From NCBI RefSeq assembly GCF_000739435.1, contig NZ_CP009159.1:2316501-2380500 (forward strand): a stretch of 64,000 bases of DNA, given 5' to 3'. Under the pieces are notes generated by a model, which did not search any database, was not told the origin of the DNA, and saw only the letters and a program-made list of their open reading frames with translations. Shown here one piece after another: positions 8,424 to 20,024 of this stretch. Within the stretch, counting starts at the first letter, position 1. Every line of letters starts with the position of its first letter. This DNA is from Actinobacillus suis ATCC 33415 (lineage in GTDB: Bacteria > Pseudomonadota > Gammaproteobacteria > Enterobacterales > Pasteurellaceae). Made by a program: the position numbers and the translations under genes.

Positions 8424-8765
8424 TTAAATGCTAAATGACGAACCGCAGCCACAAGTTGAACTTGCATTCGGGTTTTGTACTACAAAGCGAGAACCGTCCA
8501 AGCCTTCGGTGTAATCAACCGTGCCGCCGATTAAATATTGCAGACTCATTGGATCAACCACTAAGCCAACATTCTGATTCTCAATAGTTAAATCACCTTC
8601 ATTAATCTGGTCGTCAAAGGTAAAACCGTATTGGAAACCACTGCAACCACCACCCGTAATATACACTCGTAAACGAAGATTCGGGTTATCCTCGCCCTCA
8701 ATTAAACTCTTAACTTTCTTCGCCGCAGCATCGGTAAAGATAAGAGGGATTTGAATATCGTTCAT
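8424..8765 (-). CDS. erpA: Iron-sulfur cluster insertion protein ErpA
   Basis: 113 residues, A-type carrier family. ErpA delivers [4Fe-4S] clusters to apoproteins, including IspG/H. The three conserved cysteines are visible in [11 protein letters not shown] (about residue 41) and in the C-terminal [11 protein letters not shown]. The double cysteine pattern and the ending FSI favour ErpA over IscA, since the isc operon is not nearby. It marks the left flank of the polysaccharide cluster, which begins about 230 bp away on the other strand. Confidence 0.95.
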   Translation of the reverse strand: MNDIQIPLIFTDAAAKKVKSLIEGEDNPNLRLRVYITGGGCSGFQYGFTFDDQINEGDLTIENQNVGLVVDPMSLQYLIGGTVDYTEGLDGSRFVVQNPNASSTCGCGSSFSI

Positions 8766-8872
8766 TTTTTCTTCTCACACCAAACTCTAGGTAAGTCTTC
8801 ATTATGTACTAAGATTAAGCATTGGGCAATAGGTTTAGAGGCAAAATAGTAGTGAGGCTACCAGAATAGATT

Positions 8873-8901
8873 TTGTCAAAATAATGGAATTCTTGTATAA
8901 T
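8873..8901 (+). promoter_or_regulatory. Strong sigma70 promoter of the polysaccharide cluster
   Basis: TTGTCA at 8873-8878, exactly 17 bp, and a consensus TATAAT at 8896-8901. It is about 90 bp before the first gene of the cluster. No JUMPstart or ops element was found between it and the start codon. Confidence 0.8.
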
Positions 8902-8993
8902 TTACAACACATATATTGTCCATTTTAGTACAGCGTACTTATGGAGTAACAAGAAGTTATTTACAAATAAACAATTAAACATTTGGTCGAATT

Positions 8994-11870
8994 ATGCAAA
9001 ATTTTAAAGGAAAATTAAGAAAAGCAATAAATGATCCAGTTTGGGCATTTAAACGTTCATTATCTTTAACTAAAGAATATTATCATTCTAAAAATCTAAA
9101 ATATAGAAAATATATTCCATTAAAACATAATGGAAATTTCGGATATACAGTCGTATCTGCGGTATATAATGTAGAAAAATATTTAGATGAATATTTTGAG
9201 AGTTTGGTTAACCAAACTTTGGATTTTAAGAAGCATATTCATCTTATTTTAGTTGATGATGGTTCGAAGGATTCATCGGCAGAAATAATTAAGAAATGGC
9301 AAGAGAAATATCCAAATAATATTACTTATTTATATAAAGAAAATGGTGGTATCTCTTCAGCTAGAAATTTTGGCATGAAATATGTTAAAACTGAATGGGT
9401 AACATTTATTGATTCAGATGATTTTGTATCACCGAATTACTTCCAGCTAGTAGATGAAGAACTATCTAAAGATAGCTCTTTGGAAATGGTAGTTGGAAAT
9501 TTATATTATTATCATGATAAAACTAAGGTTGCATCAGATACACACCCTCTTAAATATCGCTTCAAACATAATGTAACAAAAGTTCCCGTTACTAATATGG
9601 ATAACTATATTAATTTATTCGTAACAGTAACATTCTTTAAAACTCAGCATTTAAAAGACTCAGGGATTGAATTCGATTCACGAATTAAGCCTCATTTCGA
9701 AGATGGAAAATATTTAGCAGACTACCTTTTATATGTATATAAAGGAAATATTGCCTATATTAAGAATGCTATTTTTTATTATCGTAAACGTGGAGATGGT
9801 AATTCTACGATTGATACTGCATGGCTTAAGAAAGAGAAATTCTATGATCTGCTGCAATATGGATATATTAATTTACTTGAGGAGCATAAAGCTAAATTAG
9901 GTTTTATTCCTAAAAATATTCAATATACCGTATTAATGGATTTATCTTGGCATGTGAAAGAGTTATGGAATAATCCGGGTAGAATGGATTTAGCATTGTT
10001 AACTCCTTTTGAAAAAGAACGCTATTTTTCTTTAATGAAACAATGTTTTGCTTTTATTGATAGCCAATATATTAAAGAATTTAATATGATTGGGATATGG
10101 GAAATGCAAAGAGTTGGTATTCTTGGTCTTAAGGATGATAAGCCGGATAATTATACAGCATTTGTAGAAAATATTGATATTGCTAAAAAACAGATTCTTG
10201 TTTGTTATTTTGTGGCAAAAGATACTCTTGCTCAATTTAATTTAAATGGTATAGACACAATTCCACAATTTATTAAATCAAAAATGAACACAGTGGGTTA
10301 TATGCCATTTGTAATGGAAAAGCGTTGTTGGGTTCCATACACAGATGAGTCAGAAATCCTTTCGGTAAATATTGATGGTAAGTTATCAAGCCTATCTATT
10401 TGGAATAAGCATTATAAACAACTCTCAATTGGTGAGATATTAAAGAAATTCCATCAACCAAGTAAAAAGTATGCATCTGATAATAGCTGGGTCCTTATGG
10501 ATAGGGATGTACAGGCGGATGATAATGCAGAACATTTATACCGTTATATTAGTAAACATTATCCTATGCAAAAATGTTACTTTGCTTTAAATAGAGATTC
10601 TCATGATTGGAATAGATTAGAAAAAGAAGGATTCAATCTACTTGAGTTTGGCTCGGATAGTTTTGAAAGACAGCTAAGAAAGGCATCTAAAATTATTAGT
10701 AGTCATTTTGATGGATATATTCAAAATTATTTTAAAGATGAATATGAGCATTCTAAAAAGTTTGTATTTTTACAGCATGGCGTAACTAAAGATGATATGT
10801 CAAATATTCTTCTTTATAAAAGAAATATGCTTTGTATGTTGACTGCAACACATGCTGAATATGAGTCGATTATTAAAGAAAATAGTGGATATCAAATTGG
10901 TCTAAAAGAAGTCGCTTTGACTGGCTTCCCTAGACATGATGCTCTTTTAAAAGAAAATATTACTGATAATCAGCAAATTTTAATTATGCCAACTTGGAGA
11001 AATTATATTGTTGGAGAGGCTCTAGAAAATAGTAATAAAAGAGCTATAAACCCAGATTTTATGGGAACTGACTATGCACAACATTGGTCTTCTTTGCTAA
11101 GAAGCCCAAGGTTAGAAAAGTTAGTTAAAGATCATGGTTATAAAGTTGTTTTTGCTCCTCATAAAAATATTGAACCATATTTATCTCAATTTCAAATTCC
11201 GGAGTATATTGACGTTTGGTCTGCAGGAACATCAGAATTAAGTATCCAGCAATTATTCCAGTCTTCTCAATTGATGATTACAGATTACTCATCAGTTGCG
11301 TTTGAAATGGGATTATTAGAGAAAATGGTTTTATATTACCATTTTGATCAGGATAAAATCTTTGCTGGAAATCATATTGCTCAGAAAGGATATTTTTCTT
11401 ATGAACGAGATGGCTTTGGTCCGGTGGCAACTACTGAGGGTAAGGTATTAGACAATTTAGAGCAATTATTACTTAATAAAGGTAAACCATTTGAGCCGTA
11501 CTTATCTCGTATTATGCAAACTTTTCCATTTAGGGATGGAAATAATTGTGAAAGAGCTTTTCAAGCTATCAAAAATCTCGATGTTTATGATGATAGTATA
11601 AATTTGGACCTCTTAGAGCAATATACTAAATTAGCATATACTGAAAAGGCATGGTCATTATTTAATGAGCGTTCTAATAAATTATTAGAATTAGGAAATC
11701 AAGAACAGCAGCAGTTTGTTATTGAATCAAAATTAAATGCTTTACAGACTCAATTAATAGATTTAGTAAATAATTGTGGTATTGAAAAATCACATTTAAG
11801 TACTATGAATCCTAATATTGATCCTAAACAGCGTAAATTATTAGATTTATTAACAGAAGTAGCTAGTTAG
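8994..11870 (+). CDS. Two-domain glycosyltransferase / CDP-glycerol-type glycerophosphotransferase
   Basis: 958 residues. Residues about 50-260 are a GT2 fold: TVVSAVYNVEKYLDEYFESL, LVDDGSKDSS (about 87-95) and the metal-binding FIDSDDF (138-144). Residues about 530-870 resemble TagB/TagF-type glycerophosphotransferases, with QHGVTKDD (about 595), GFPRHD, PTWRNY (about 665) and TDYSSVAFEMG (about 762). Such enzymes add glycerol phosphate from CDP-glycerol to teichoic acids and to teichoic-like capsules. No glycerol-3-phosphate cytidylyltransferase is in the cluster, so the donor is uncertain; the domain may use another donor. The gene is very AT-rich compared with erpA or cysE, a sign of transfer. 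It is the first gene after the cluster promoter. Confidence 0.8.
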   Translation: MQNFKGKLRKAINDPVWAFKRSLSLTKEYYHSKNLKYRKYIPLKHNGNFGYTVVSAVYNVEKYLDEYFESLVNQTLDFKKHIHLILVDDGSKDSSAEIIKKWQEKYPNNITYLYKENGGISSARNFGMKYVKTEWVTFIDSDDFVSPNYFQLVDEELSKDSSLEMVVGNLYYYHDKTKVASDTHPLKYRFKHNVTKVPVTNMDNYINLFVTVTFFKTQHLKDSGIEFDSRIKPHFEDGKYLADYLLYVYKGNIAYIKNAIFYYRKRGDGNSTIDTAWLKKEKFYDLLQYGYINLLEEHKAKLGFIPKNIQYTVLMDLSWHVKELWNNPGRMDLALLTPFEKERYFSLMKQCFAFIDSQYIKEFNMIGIWEMQRVGILGLKDDKPDNYTAFVENIDIAKKQILVCYFVAKDTLAQFNLNGIDTIPQFIKSKMNTVGYMPFVMEKRCWVPYTDESEILSVNIDGKLSSLSIWNKHYKQLSIGEILKKFHQPSKKYASDNSWVLMDRDVQADDNAEHLYRYISKHYPMQKCYFALNRDSHDWNRLEKEGFNLLEFGSDSFERQLRKASKIISSHFDGYIQNYFKDEYEHSKKFVFLQHGVTKDDMSNILLYKRNMLCMLTATHAEYESIIKENSGYQIGLKEVALTGFPRHDALLKENITDNQQILIMPTWRNYIVGEALENSNKRAINPDFMGTDYAQHWSSLLRSPRLEKLVKDHGYKVVFAPHKNIEPYLSQFQIPEYIDVWSAGTSELSIQQLFQSSQLMITDYSSVAFEMGLLEKMVLYYHFDQDKIFAGNHIAQKGYFSYERDGFGPVATTEGKVLDNLEQLLLNKGKPFEPYLSRIMQTFPFRDGNNCERAFQAIKNLDVYDDSINLDLLEQYTKLAYTEKAWSLFNERSNKLLELGNQEQQQFVIESKLNALQTQLIDLVNNCGIEKSHLSTMNPNIDPKQRKLLDLLTEVAS

Positions 11871-11926
11871 GTGGCTTGAAAGGGGCTGTTTTAGTCCCTT
11901 TTAAAATTTACAGAAAGTATATTGTT

Positions 11927-12718
11927 ATGATTAATAATTTAATTGGAAAATTCCAAAGATTCTATGCATTTGATGAGCTACTAAAACAATTAGTATTTAG
12001 AGATATTAAATTAAAGTATAGAAGAAGTTATTTAGGATATCTATGGAGTATATTAAATCCATTGATGCTAATGATTGTGCAAATTATTGTGTTTTCAAAT
12101 GTATTTAAGTTTGACACTCCTAATTTTCCTTTATATTTAATATCAGGCCAGATTATCTTTAATTTTATGGTTGAGGCGACAAATAATGCAGTTTGGTCGA
12201 TTAGAGGTAATGCATCTCTAATAAAGAAAACCTATGTGCCAAAATATATTTTTACTATTTCTAAAGTAGGAAGCTCACTTGTTAACTTAGTTTTTTCCTT
12301 AGGAGCATTACTTTTAGTAATGATCGTTACTAATGCTGCGTTTTCTCTAAATTTATTATTTTTTCCATTTATACTATTACAATTATTTATTTTTGTATTA
12401 GGTGTTAGTTTATTTCTCGCTGCGTCAACAGTATTCTTTAGAGATATTCAATATTTGTGGGGGGTATTTATTTCTATGTGGATGTATTTAACACCATTAT
12501 TTTATCCAGTAAGTATTATACCGGAAAAATACCAATCTATTTATAAAGGTATTAACCCTATGTATTGGTATATTGAGCAGTTTAGAGATATTGTTTTATA
12601 TGCTAAATTTCCATCTCTACTAGCAATTAGCATTGGAACAATTACAGCTTTATTAGCACTTATAATCGGTGCATGGTATTTTAATAAAAGACAAGACGAA
12701 TTTATTTTATATATATAG
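11927..12718 (+). CDS. wzm: Polysaccharide ABC exporter, membrane subunit (Wzm-like)
   Basis: 263 residues from the ATG at 11927; a TTG at 11876 would add 17 residues but gives an atypical N-terminus. ABC-2 type permease with six predicted membrane segments. It has the amphipathic lead KQLVFRDIKLKYRRSYLGYLW typical of Wzm, KpsM and TagG, and the late segment PMYWYIEQFRDIVLY. It moves undecaprenyl-linked polymer across the inner membrane together with the ATPase encoded next (the stop is 2 bp before the next ATG). Symbol assigned by function; LPS O-antigen is the likeliest cargo, but capsule-type exporters look similar. Confidence 0.88.
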   Translation: MINNLIGKFQRFYAFDELLKQLVFRDIKLKYRRSYLGYLWSILNPLMLMIVQIIVFSNVFKFDTPNFPLYLISGQIIFNFMVEATNNAVWSIRGNASLIKKTYVPKYIFTISKVGSSLVNLVFSLGALLLVMIVTNAAFSLNLLFFPFILLQLFIFVLGVSLFLAASTVFFRDIQYLWGVFISMWMYLTPLFYPVSIIPEKYQSIYKGINPMYWYIEQFRDIVLYAKFPSLLAISIGTITALLALIIGAWYFNKRQDEFILYI

Positions 12719-12720
12719 TT

Positions 12721-13452
12721 ATGGAAAAAGATACTGTTATTAAAGTTACAAATGCAACAGTGCGTTTTAACAAAGCTACAGAAGATTATAATGGTCTCAA
12801 AGAGTATTTTATAAAAATGCTTAAAGGACAATTAATGTTTCAAGAGTTTTTCGCCCTGAAGGATGTCACTTTCGAAGTAAAAAGAGGGGAGTCTTGGGGA
12901 TTAATTGGGACGAATGGATCAGGTAAATCAACTTTGCTAAAGCTTATTTGTGGGATTCTTAAGCCTTATAAAGGAACTGTTGAGGTTAATGGTAATATTG
13001 CTCCATTAATCGAATTAGGTGCTGGCTTTGATGGCGAATTGACCGCCCGTGAGAATATTTATTTAAATGGAGCTTTATTAGGGCATAAGAAAGCTTTTAT
13101 GGATCAGCATTTTGATGAAATTATCGAGTTTGCAGAATTACAAGATTTTGTTGATGTACCTTTGAAAAATTTCTCTTCAGGGATGTCTGCTCGCCTAGGC
13201 TTTGCTGTAGCAACAATTGTGAAACCAGAGATCCTTATTGTAGATGAGGTGTTAGCTGTTGGGGATGCAGCATTTCAAGAGAAATGTAAGAAAAGAATGG
13301 AACAGATGCTGTCTGGTGGCACGACATTATTATTTGTATCTCATTCAATTCATCAAGTTAAAGAACTTTGCCAGAAAGCAATTTGGATTGATAAAGGTGT
13401 AATTAAAGCTTGTGGTAATGCAGATGATGTCATTCCATTATATGCAAAATAA
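12721..13452 (+). CDS. wzt: Polysaccharide ABC exporter, ATPase subunit (Wzt-like)
   Basis: 243 residues. Walker A is GTNGSGKST (about residue 63), the signature is FSSGMSARLG and Walker B is ILIVDEVLAVGD, followed by the switch histidine in LLFVSHS. Wzt proteins that read a chain-terminating cap carry an extra C-terminal carbohydrate-binding domain of about 150 residues; this one stops right after the ATPase fold. It therefore resembles the short Wzt of Klebsiella galactan I systems, KpsT or TagH, where chain length is not set by a bound cap. Translationally close to wzm. Confidence 0.9.
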   Translation: MEKDTVIKVTNATVRFNKATEDYNGLKEYFIKMLKGQLMFQEFFALKDVTFEVKRGESWGLIGTNGSGKSTLLKLICGILKPYKGTVEVNGNIAPLIELGAGFDGELTARENIYLNGALLGHKKAFMDQHFDEIIEFAELQDFVDVPLKNFSSGMSARLGFAVATIVKPEILIVDEVLAVGDAAFQEKCKKRMEQMLSGGTTLLFVSHSIHQVKELCQKAIWIDKGVIKACGNADDVIPLYAK

Positions 13453-13465
13453 GGAAGATAAATAA

Positions 13466-15686
<2,221 letters not shown>

Positions 15687-15701
15687 AATTCTTTGGAAAA
15701 T

Positions 15702-15729
15702 AGACCGCTTATTTTGAAGCGGTCTTTTA
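15702..15729 (+). terminator. Terminator after glf built from an uptake-signal pair
   Basis: AGACCGCTT (15702-15710) pairs perfectly with AAGCGGTCT (15717-15725), loop ATTTTG, then TTTATT. Placed inside the cluster, it may split the operon or only dampen the distal genes. Confidence 0.75.
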
Positions 15730-15744
15730 TTGATAGATTAACTT

Positions 15745-16665
15745 ATGCAGAATAAAGCCATTTGTGCAGTTGTAGTTACGTACAACCGCAAAGAATTATT
15801 ACTAAATTGTTTACAAGCGTTGCAAGCTCAAAGTTATCCTCTGGCTCATATTGTAGTGGTAAATAATGCCAGTACGGATGGGACAGTGGATTTTTTGCGT
15901 ACTAAAGGTTGGCTAGATAATGATAAGTTTACACTTTTAACGCTTGATATTAATCAAGGTGGGGCAGGTGGTTTTTATGCTGGTATTGAGTTTGCTTATC
16001 AACGTGGCTTTGATTATATTTGGTTAATGGATGATGACGGTTTACCCGAAAAAGATAGTCTGGCTGAGTTAATGCCGTACGCAAATGATAATACTTATAT
16101 TGGTCCTTTAGTATTAAATAATAAGAATCCGAAGGAACTTACTTTTACTCTACGTTTACCAAATAGTAAAAAAGTATTAATGGGTTTAGAGGATGTAGAA
16201 AAAGCAACTGTTGATAATATTATTCCTGATATTGTTATGCCATTTAATGGGATTTTATTTTCAAATAAGATGGTGGAGGAAATAGGCTTTCCTAAAGCAT
16301 CTTATTTTATTTGGGGTGATGATATGGAATACACTTGGCGGGCTAAGAAAGCAGGCTTTAAGGTATTTACGGTAACTTCCTCTAAATTTTATCATCCTAA
16401 GGAATTAACATTAGGTACACCAATGTTTTTTAATTTATTAAAATTTAATGATACTGAATCTAAATTAAAACTCTATTGTATGTGCAGAAATAATCTTCGT
16501 AATCTGATTGATTATAAAGGGAGTTTAATTGCTGCCTTATTTTGTATTAAGGTAGGTTGGTTTTTTCTCTTCACTAAACCAAATTTAACCAAATTGAAAA
16601 TTGGGTTAAGAGGTATTTGGCATGGTTTAGCCAAGAATTTCTCCCATCATAGAGAATACTTATAA
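15745..16665 (+). CDS. GT2 glycosyltransferase, galactofuranosyl/rhamnosyl-transferase-like
   Basis: 306 residues. GT-A fold with AVVVTYNRKELLLNCLQALQ, VVNNASTDGT, LDINQGGAGGFYAGIEFAY and WLMDDDG (about residues 93-99), then FFIWGDD-type catalytic region written here as YFIWGDDMEYTWRAKKAG. This NQGGAGGF/WxxDDD pattern is the one shared by GlfT-like galactofuranosyltransferases and WbbL-type rhamnosyltransferases. Coming right after glf, a galactofuranosyl role is the best guess. It begins 58 bp after the glf stop, behind the hairpin. Confidence 0.85.
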   Translation: MQNKAICAVVVTYNRKELLLNCLQALQAQSYPLAHIVVVNNASTDGTVDFLRTKGWLDNDKFTLLTLDINQGGAGGFYAGIEFAYQRGFDYIWLMDDDGLPEKDSLAELMPYANDNTYIGPLVLNNKNPKELTFTLRLPNSKKVLMGLEDVEKATVDNIIPDIVMPFNGILFSNKMVEEIGFPKASYFIWGDDMEYTWRAKKAGFKVFTVTSSKFYHPKELTLGTPMFFNLLKFNDTESKLKLYCMCRNNLRNLIDYKGSLIAALFCIKVGWFFLFTKPNLTKLKIGLRGIWHGLAKNFSHHREYL

Positions 16666-16670
16666 ATATT

Positions 16671-17444
16671 ATGAGCAGAGTTAAGATTCTAATTGCAACT
16701 CATAAACAGTATGAGTTTCCTAATTCAGCTTCTTATGTACCAATCTATGTCGGAAAAGTACTTCATCAGCAGCAACTAGATATTCAAGGTGATGATACAG
16801 GCAATAATATTTCTTCGAAAAATGGTTCGTTCTGTGAATTAACCGCTTTATATTGGGCTTGGAAAAATAATGTATTCCCAGAGAGTGATTATATAGGATT
16901 AGTTCATTACCGCCGATATTTTAAAGGTAAAGAGGTTGTGTTAAAAGGGAATACAATTGCTTCGGAAAATGAATTATTAGTAGATTTAGCTCAATATGAT
17001 GTAATTGTTGCTAAGAAGCGAAATTATTATATTGAGACGATTTATGAGCATTATAAAAATGCACATCATATTAAAGATCTAGATTTAACTAAAGAAATTA
17101 TCAAGCAAGATTTTCCTGAATATATGATTGCATTTGAGAAAGTAATGTCAGGAAAAACACTGCATCTATTTAATATGTTTGTATTAAATAGAAAGCATTT
17201 CACACAATATTGTGAATGGCTGTTCCCTATTTTATTTAAATTAGAGTCACAAATTGATATTACTCATTATGATAATTATCAGAAACGTGTTTTTGGATTT
17301 CTTGCTGAGCGTTTATTTAATGTTTGGCTTGTACATCATGGTTTAAAAATAAAAGAAGTTAATGTGGTTTCACTAGAAGGTGAAAATTTATTTAAAAAAG
17401 CATTAGGCTTATTAAAAAGAAAATTTCTAAAAAATAAAAGGTAA
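16671..17444 (+). CDS. DUF4422 polysaccharide biosynthesis protein
   Basis: 257 residues. Begins VKILIATHKQYEFPN and contains SKNGSFCELTALYWAWKN and DYIGLVHYRRYF, the landmarks of DUF4422 proteins found in capsule and O-antigen clusters, generally considered glycosyltransferases. The C-terminus is strongly basic (LLKRKFLKNKR), suggesting membrane association. The start overlaps closely with the preceding gene (5-bp gap) and the next gene follows after 5 bp, so it belongs to the same transcript. Substrate unknown; a galactosyl or galactofuranosyl transferase role would fit the neighbours. Confidence 0.82.
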   Translation: MSRVKILIATHKQYEFPNSASYVPIYVGKVLHQQQLDIQGDDTGNNISSKNGSFCELTALYWAWKNNVFPESDYIGLVHYRRYFKGKEVVLKGNTIASENELLVDLAQYDVIVAKKRNYYIETIYEHYKNAHHIKDLDLTKEIIKQDFPEYMIAFEKVMSGKTLHLFNMFVLNRKHFTQYCEWLFPILFKLESQIDITHYDNYQKRVFGFLAERLFNVWLVHHGLKIKEVNVVSLEGENLFKKALGLLKRKFLKNKR

Positions 17445-17449
17445 CTAAA

Positions 17450-18868
17450 ATGAAAAAGCAGATGTTATGTAAATACATTCTTGCATTTACTGATTTTTTG
17501 CTCTTTTCGCTTTCTTTTTTACTTTCCTTAGAGTTATTGCAGCTATGGACTGGGGATTTAGATAAATACTTTCCCTATGATCAAATTGAAGATCGAGTAA
17601 TTATCCATCTTTTTCTTGCAGTAATTTGTGTTGCTTGGTTTGGTATTAGGCTAAGGCATTATACTTATCGTAAGCCCTTTTGGTTTGAGTTAAAAGAAGT
17701 CGTCAGAACACTAGCAATTTTAGCGGTGATTGAATTAGCGACCATTGCGTTTTCTAAACTTTATTTTTCTCGCTACTTATGGGTTTTAACATGGTCGATT
17801 GCATTAGTGTTTGTGCCATTAGGACGTATCTTAGTTAAAAACTATTTGATTAAAACCAAGCTATATTTGAAAGATACCATCATTATTGGTGGTGGAAGAA
17901 ATGCGATAGATGCTTATTACGCTTTGATGAGTGAACCTTATTTAGGGTTTAAAGTAAAATATTTTATTGCATTGACTGAAGCTCCTGAGTTAAAGCAGCT
18001 AGGTGTTCCGGTTATTAATGAAACACGGCAAAGTTTGTGGGAGTTAGTAACAAAAAAATCGGATCAATTTATTATTGCATTGGAAGATAATGAAAATGAT
18101 CAGCGTGATAGCTGGTTAAGATATTTATCTAAGCAGTGCTATCGTTCGGTATCAGTAATACCTACGTTAAGAGGATTACCGTTATATAGTACGGATATGT
18201 CATTTTTATTTAGTTATGAAGTTATCCTACTACGAGTAAATAATAATTTAGCCAAGCTCTCTTCTCGAGTGTTAAAACGAGCAATGGATATTGTTGGTTC
18301 TATTTTATTGATTATTTTTACCTCTCCTATTTTAATTTGGCTTTATTTTACGATTAAGAGAGACGGTGGTAATGCAATTTATGGCCATTTGCGAATCGGA
18401 CAAAATGGAAAACCATTTAAGTGCTTAAAATTTCGTTCGATGGTGTTGAATTCTGAGCAAGTGCTTAATGAATTATTGGCTTGTGATGAAACCGCCAAAG
18501 CTGAGTGGGAAAAAGATTTTAAGCTGAAAAATGATCCTAGAGTGACAAAGATCGGCGCTTTTATCCGTCAAACAAGCTTAGATGAGCTACCACAGTTATT
18601 TAATGTTCTTGTCGGACAAATGAGCTTAGTTGGGCCTCGGCCGGTTGTAACAGATGAGCTTGTTTATTATAAAGAGAATTTAGATTACTACCTGATGGCA
18701 AAACCAGGTATGACAGGTTTATGGCAGGTGAGTGGTCGTAATGATGTGGATTACGATACACGTGTTTATTTTGACTCTTGGTATGTGAAAAACTGGTCAT
18801 TATGGAACGATATTGCGATTCTTTTTAAAACAATTACTGCGGTGCGTAAGCGAGCAGGAGCATATTAG
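17450..18868 (+). CDS. wbaP: Undecaprenyl-phosphate galactose phosphotransferase (WbaP type)
   Basis: 472 residues. Transfers a sugar 1-phosphate, probably galactose, from UDP-sugar to undecaprenyl phosphate and so starts each chain. Four to five N-terminal membrane segments and a central cytoplasmic CoA-binding-like domain ([17 protein letters not shown]) precede a C-terminal bacterial sugar transferase domain: [15 protein letters not shown] membrane re-entry, KFRSMV, then [22 protein letters not shown] and GPRPV. The full-length three-part layout is that of WbaP rather than WcaJ-short forms. Galactose as first sugar agrees with glf in the same cluster. A terminator follows. Confidence 0.93.
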   Translation: MKKQMLCKYILAFTDFLLFSLSFLLSLELLQLWTGDLDKYFPYDQIEDRVIIHLFLAVICVAWFGIRLRHYTYRKPFWFELKEVVRTLAILAVIELATIAFSKLYFSRYLWVLTWSIALVFVPLGRILVKNYLIKTKLYLKDTIIIGGGRNAIDAYYALMSEPYLGFKVKYFIALTEAPELKQLGVPVINETRQSLWELVTKKSDQFIIALEDNENDQRDSWLRYLSKQCYRSVSVIPTLRGLPLYSTDMSFLFSYEVILLRVNNNLAKLSSRVLKRAMDIVGSILLIIFTSPILIWLYFTIKRDGGNAIYGHLRIGQNGKPFKCLKFRSMVLNSEQVLNELLACDETAKAEWEKDFKLKNDPRVTKIGAFIRQTSLDELPQLFNVLVGQMSLVGPRPVVTDELVYYKENLDYYLMAKPGMTGLWQVSGRNDVDYDTRVYFDSWYVKNWSLWNDIAILFKTITAVRKRAGAY

Positions 18869-18874
18869 AAAATT

Positions 18875-18906
18875 AAAAGCAGAAAGATCTTCTTTCTGCT
18901 TTTTTA
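18875..18906 (+). terminator. Rho-independent terminator after wbaP
   Basis: AAAAGCAGAAAGA pairs with TCTTTCTGCTTTT around a three-base loop and continues into a T run. It separates the transferase operon from rmlBA. Confidence 0.88.
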
Positions 18907-18950
18907 TTGCTCATATAAAATAGAATATATCTTTAATTTGTGATGTATTT

Positions 18951-20024
18951 ATGAAAACGATCTTTATTACCGGCGGAGCAGGATTTATTGGATCAGCTGT
19001 AATTCGCCATATTATTAATCATACTCAAGATGTTGTCGTTAACATTGATAAACTAACCTATGCCGGAAATCTTGCCTCATTGGAAGGTGTGAGTAACAGT
19101 TCACGTTACCATTTTGAGCAAGTGGATATTTGTGATAGCGGTCGAATTTCGCAGCTTTTTTGCAAGTATCAGCCGGATGCTGTTATGCATCTTGCAGCGG
19201 AAAGCCATGTTGATCGCTCGATTGACGGGCCATCTGCGTTTATTCAGACGAATGTTATTGGCACTTATACTTTACTTGAAGCAACTCGTAACTATTGGAA
19301 CGGCTTGAGTGTAGCTAAAAAAGCCGCTTTTCGTTTTCATCATATTTCAACAGATGAAGTTTATGGCGATTTACACGGCATGGAAGAGCTATTTACCGAG
19401 CAAACGCCTTATGCGCCAAGTAGTCCGTATTCAGCTTCGAAGGCAGCGAGCGATCACTTAGTTCGAGCTTGGTTTCGTACTTATGGCTTACCGACACTCG
19501 TCACGAATTGTTCAAATAATTACGGTCCTTATCATTTTCCGGAAAAGCTGATTCCACTGATGATTCTAAATGCGCTAGAAGGGAAACCGCTGCCGGTTTA
19601 TGGCGATGGTTTGCAAGTTCGAGATTGGCTGTTTGTAGAAGATCATGCTCGTGCGCTTTATAAAGTAGTGTGCGAAGGTAAAGTGGGCGAAACCTATAAT
19701 ATTGGCGGTCATAACGAAAAGACAAATATTGAAGTTGTGCGTGCGATTTGTCAGTTGTTGGAAGAATTTATCCCTAATAAACCAAGTGCTATAGAAAAAT
19801 ATGAAGATTTGATTACTTATGTCACCGATAGACCGGGGCATGATGTTCGCTATGCAATTGATGCGAGTAAAATTGCTAATGAATTAGATTGGCAACCACA
19901 AGAAACGTTTGAATCTGGGTTACGTAAAACGGTGCAATGGTATTTAACGCATCGAGATTGGTGGCAAGCAATTTTAGATGGCACATATAACCGTGAGCGT
20001 TTAGGGTTGCGGGAGGAATCATGA
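18951..20024 (+). CDS. rmlB: dTDP-glucose 4,6-dehydratase
   Basis: 357 residues. Makes dTDP-4-dehydro-6-deoxyglucose. The Rossmann motif is [16 protein letters not shown], followed by the catalytic region [11 protein letters not shown] (T-D-E) and [15 protein letters not shown] (YxxxK), and [17 protein letters not shown]. Despite position it works after RmlA in the pathway. The start codon ATG has only a weak purine-rich site before it. It overlaps rmlA by 4 bp (ATGA). RmlC and RmlD are not present on either side, so dTDP-rhamnose cannot be completed from this locus alone. GC is higher than in the transferase genes. Confidence 0.97.
   Translation: MKTIFITGGAGFIGSAVIRHIINHTQDVVVNIDKLTYAGNLASLEGVSNSSRYHFEQVDICDSGRISQLFCKYQPDAVMHLAAESHVDRSIDGPSAFIQTNVIGTYTLLEATRNYWNGLSVAKKAAFRFHHISTDEVYGDLHGMEELFTEQTPYAPSSPYSASKAASDHLVRAWFRTYGLPTLVTNCSNNYGPYHFPEKLIPLMILNALEGKPLPVYGDGLQVRDWLFVEDHARALYKVVCEGKVGETYNIGGHNEKTNIEVVRAICQLLEEFIPNKPSAIEKYEDLITYVTDRPGHDVRYAIDASKIANELDWQPQETFESGLRKTVQWYLTHRDWWQAILDGTYNRERLGLREES

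Noticed and set aside
8902..8993. JUMPstart/ops element for RfaH before the polysaccharide cluster
   Set aside because: A small AGTAC/GTACT hairpin near 8930 looked suggestive, but no GGCGGTAGC-type ops sequence is present.
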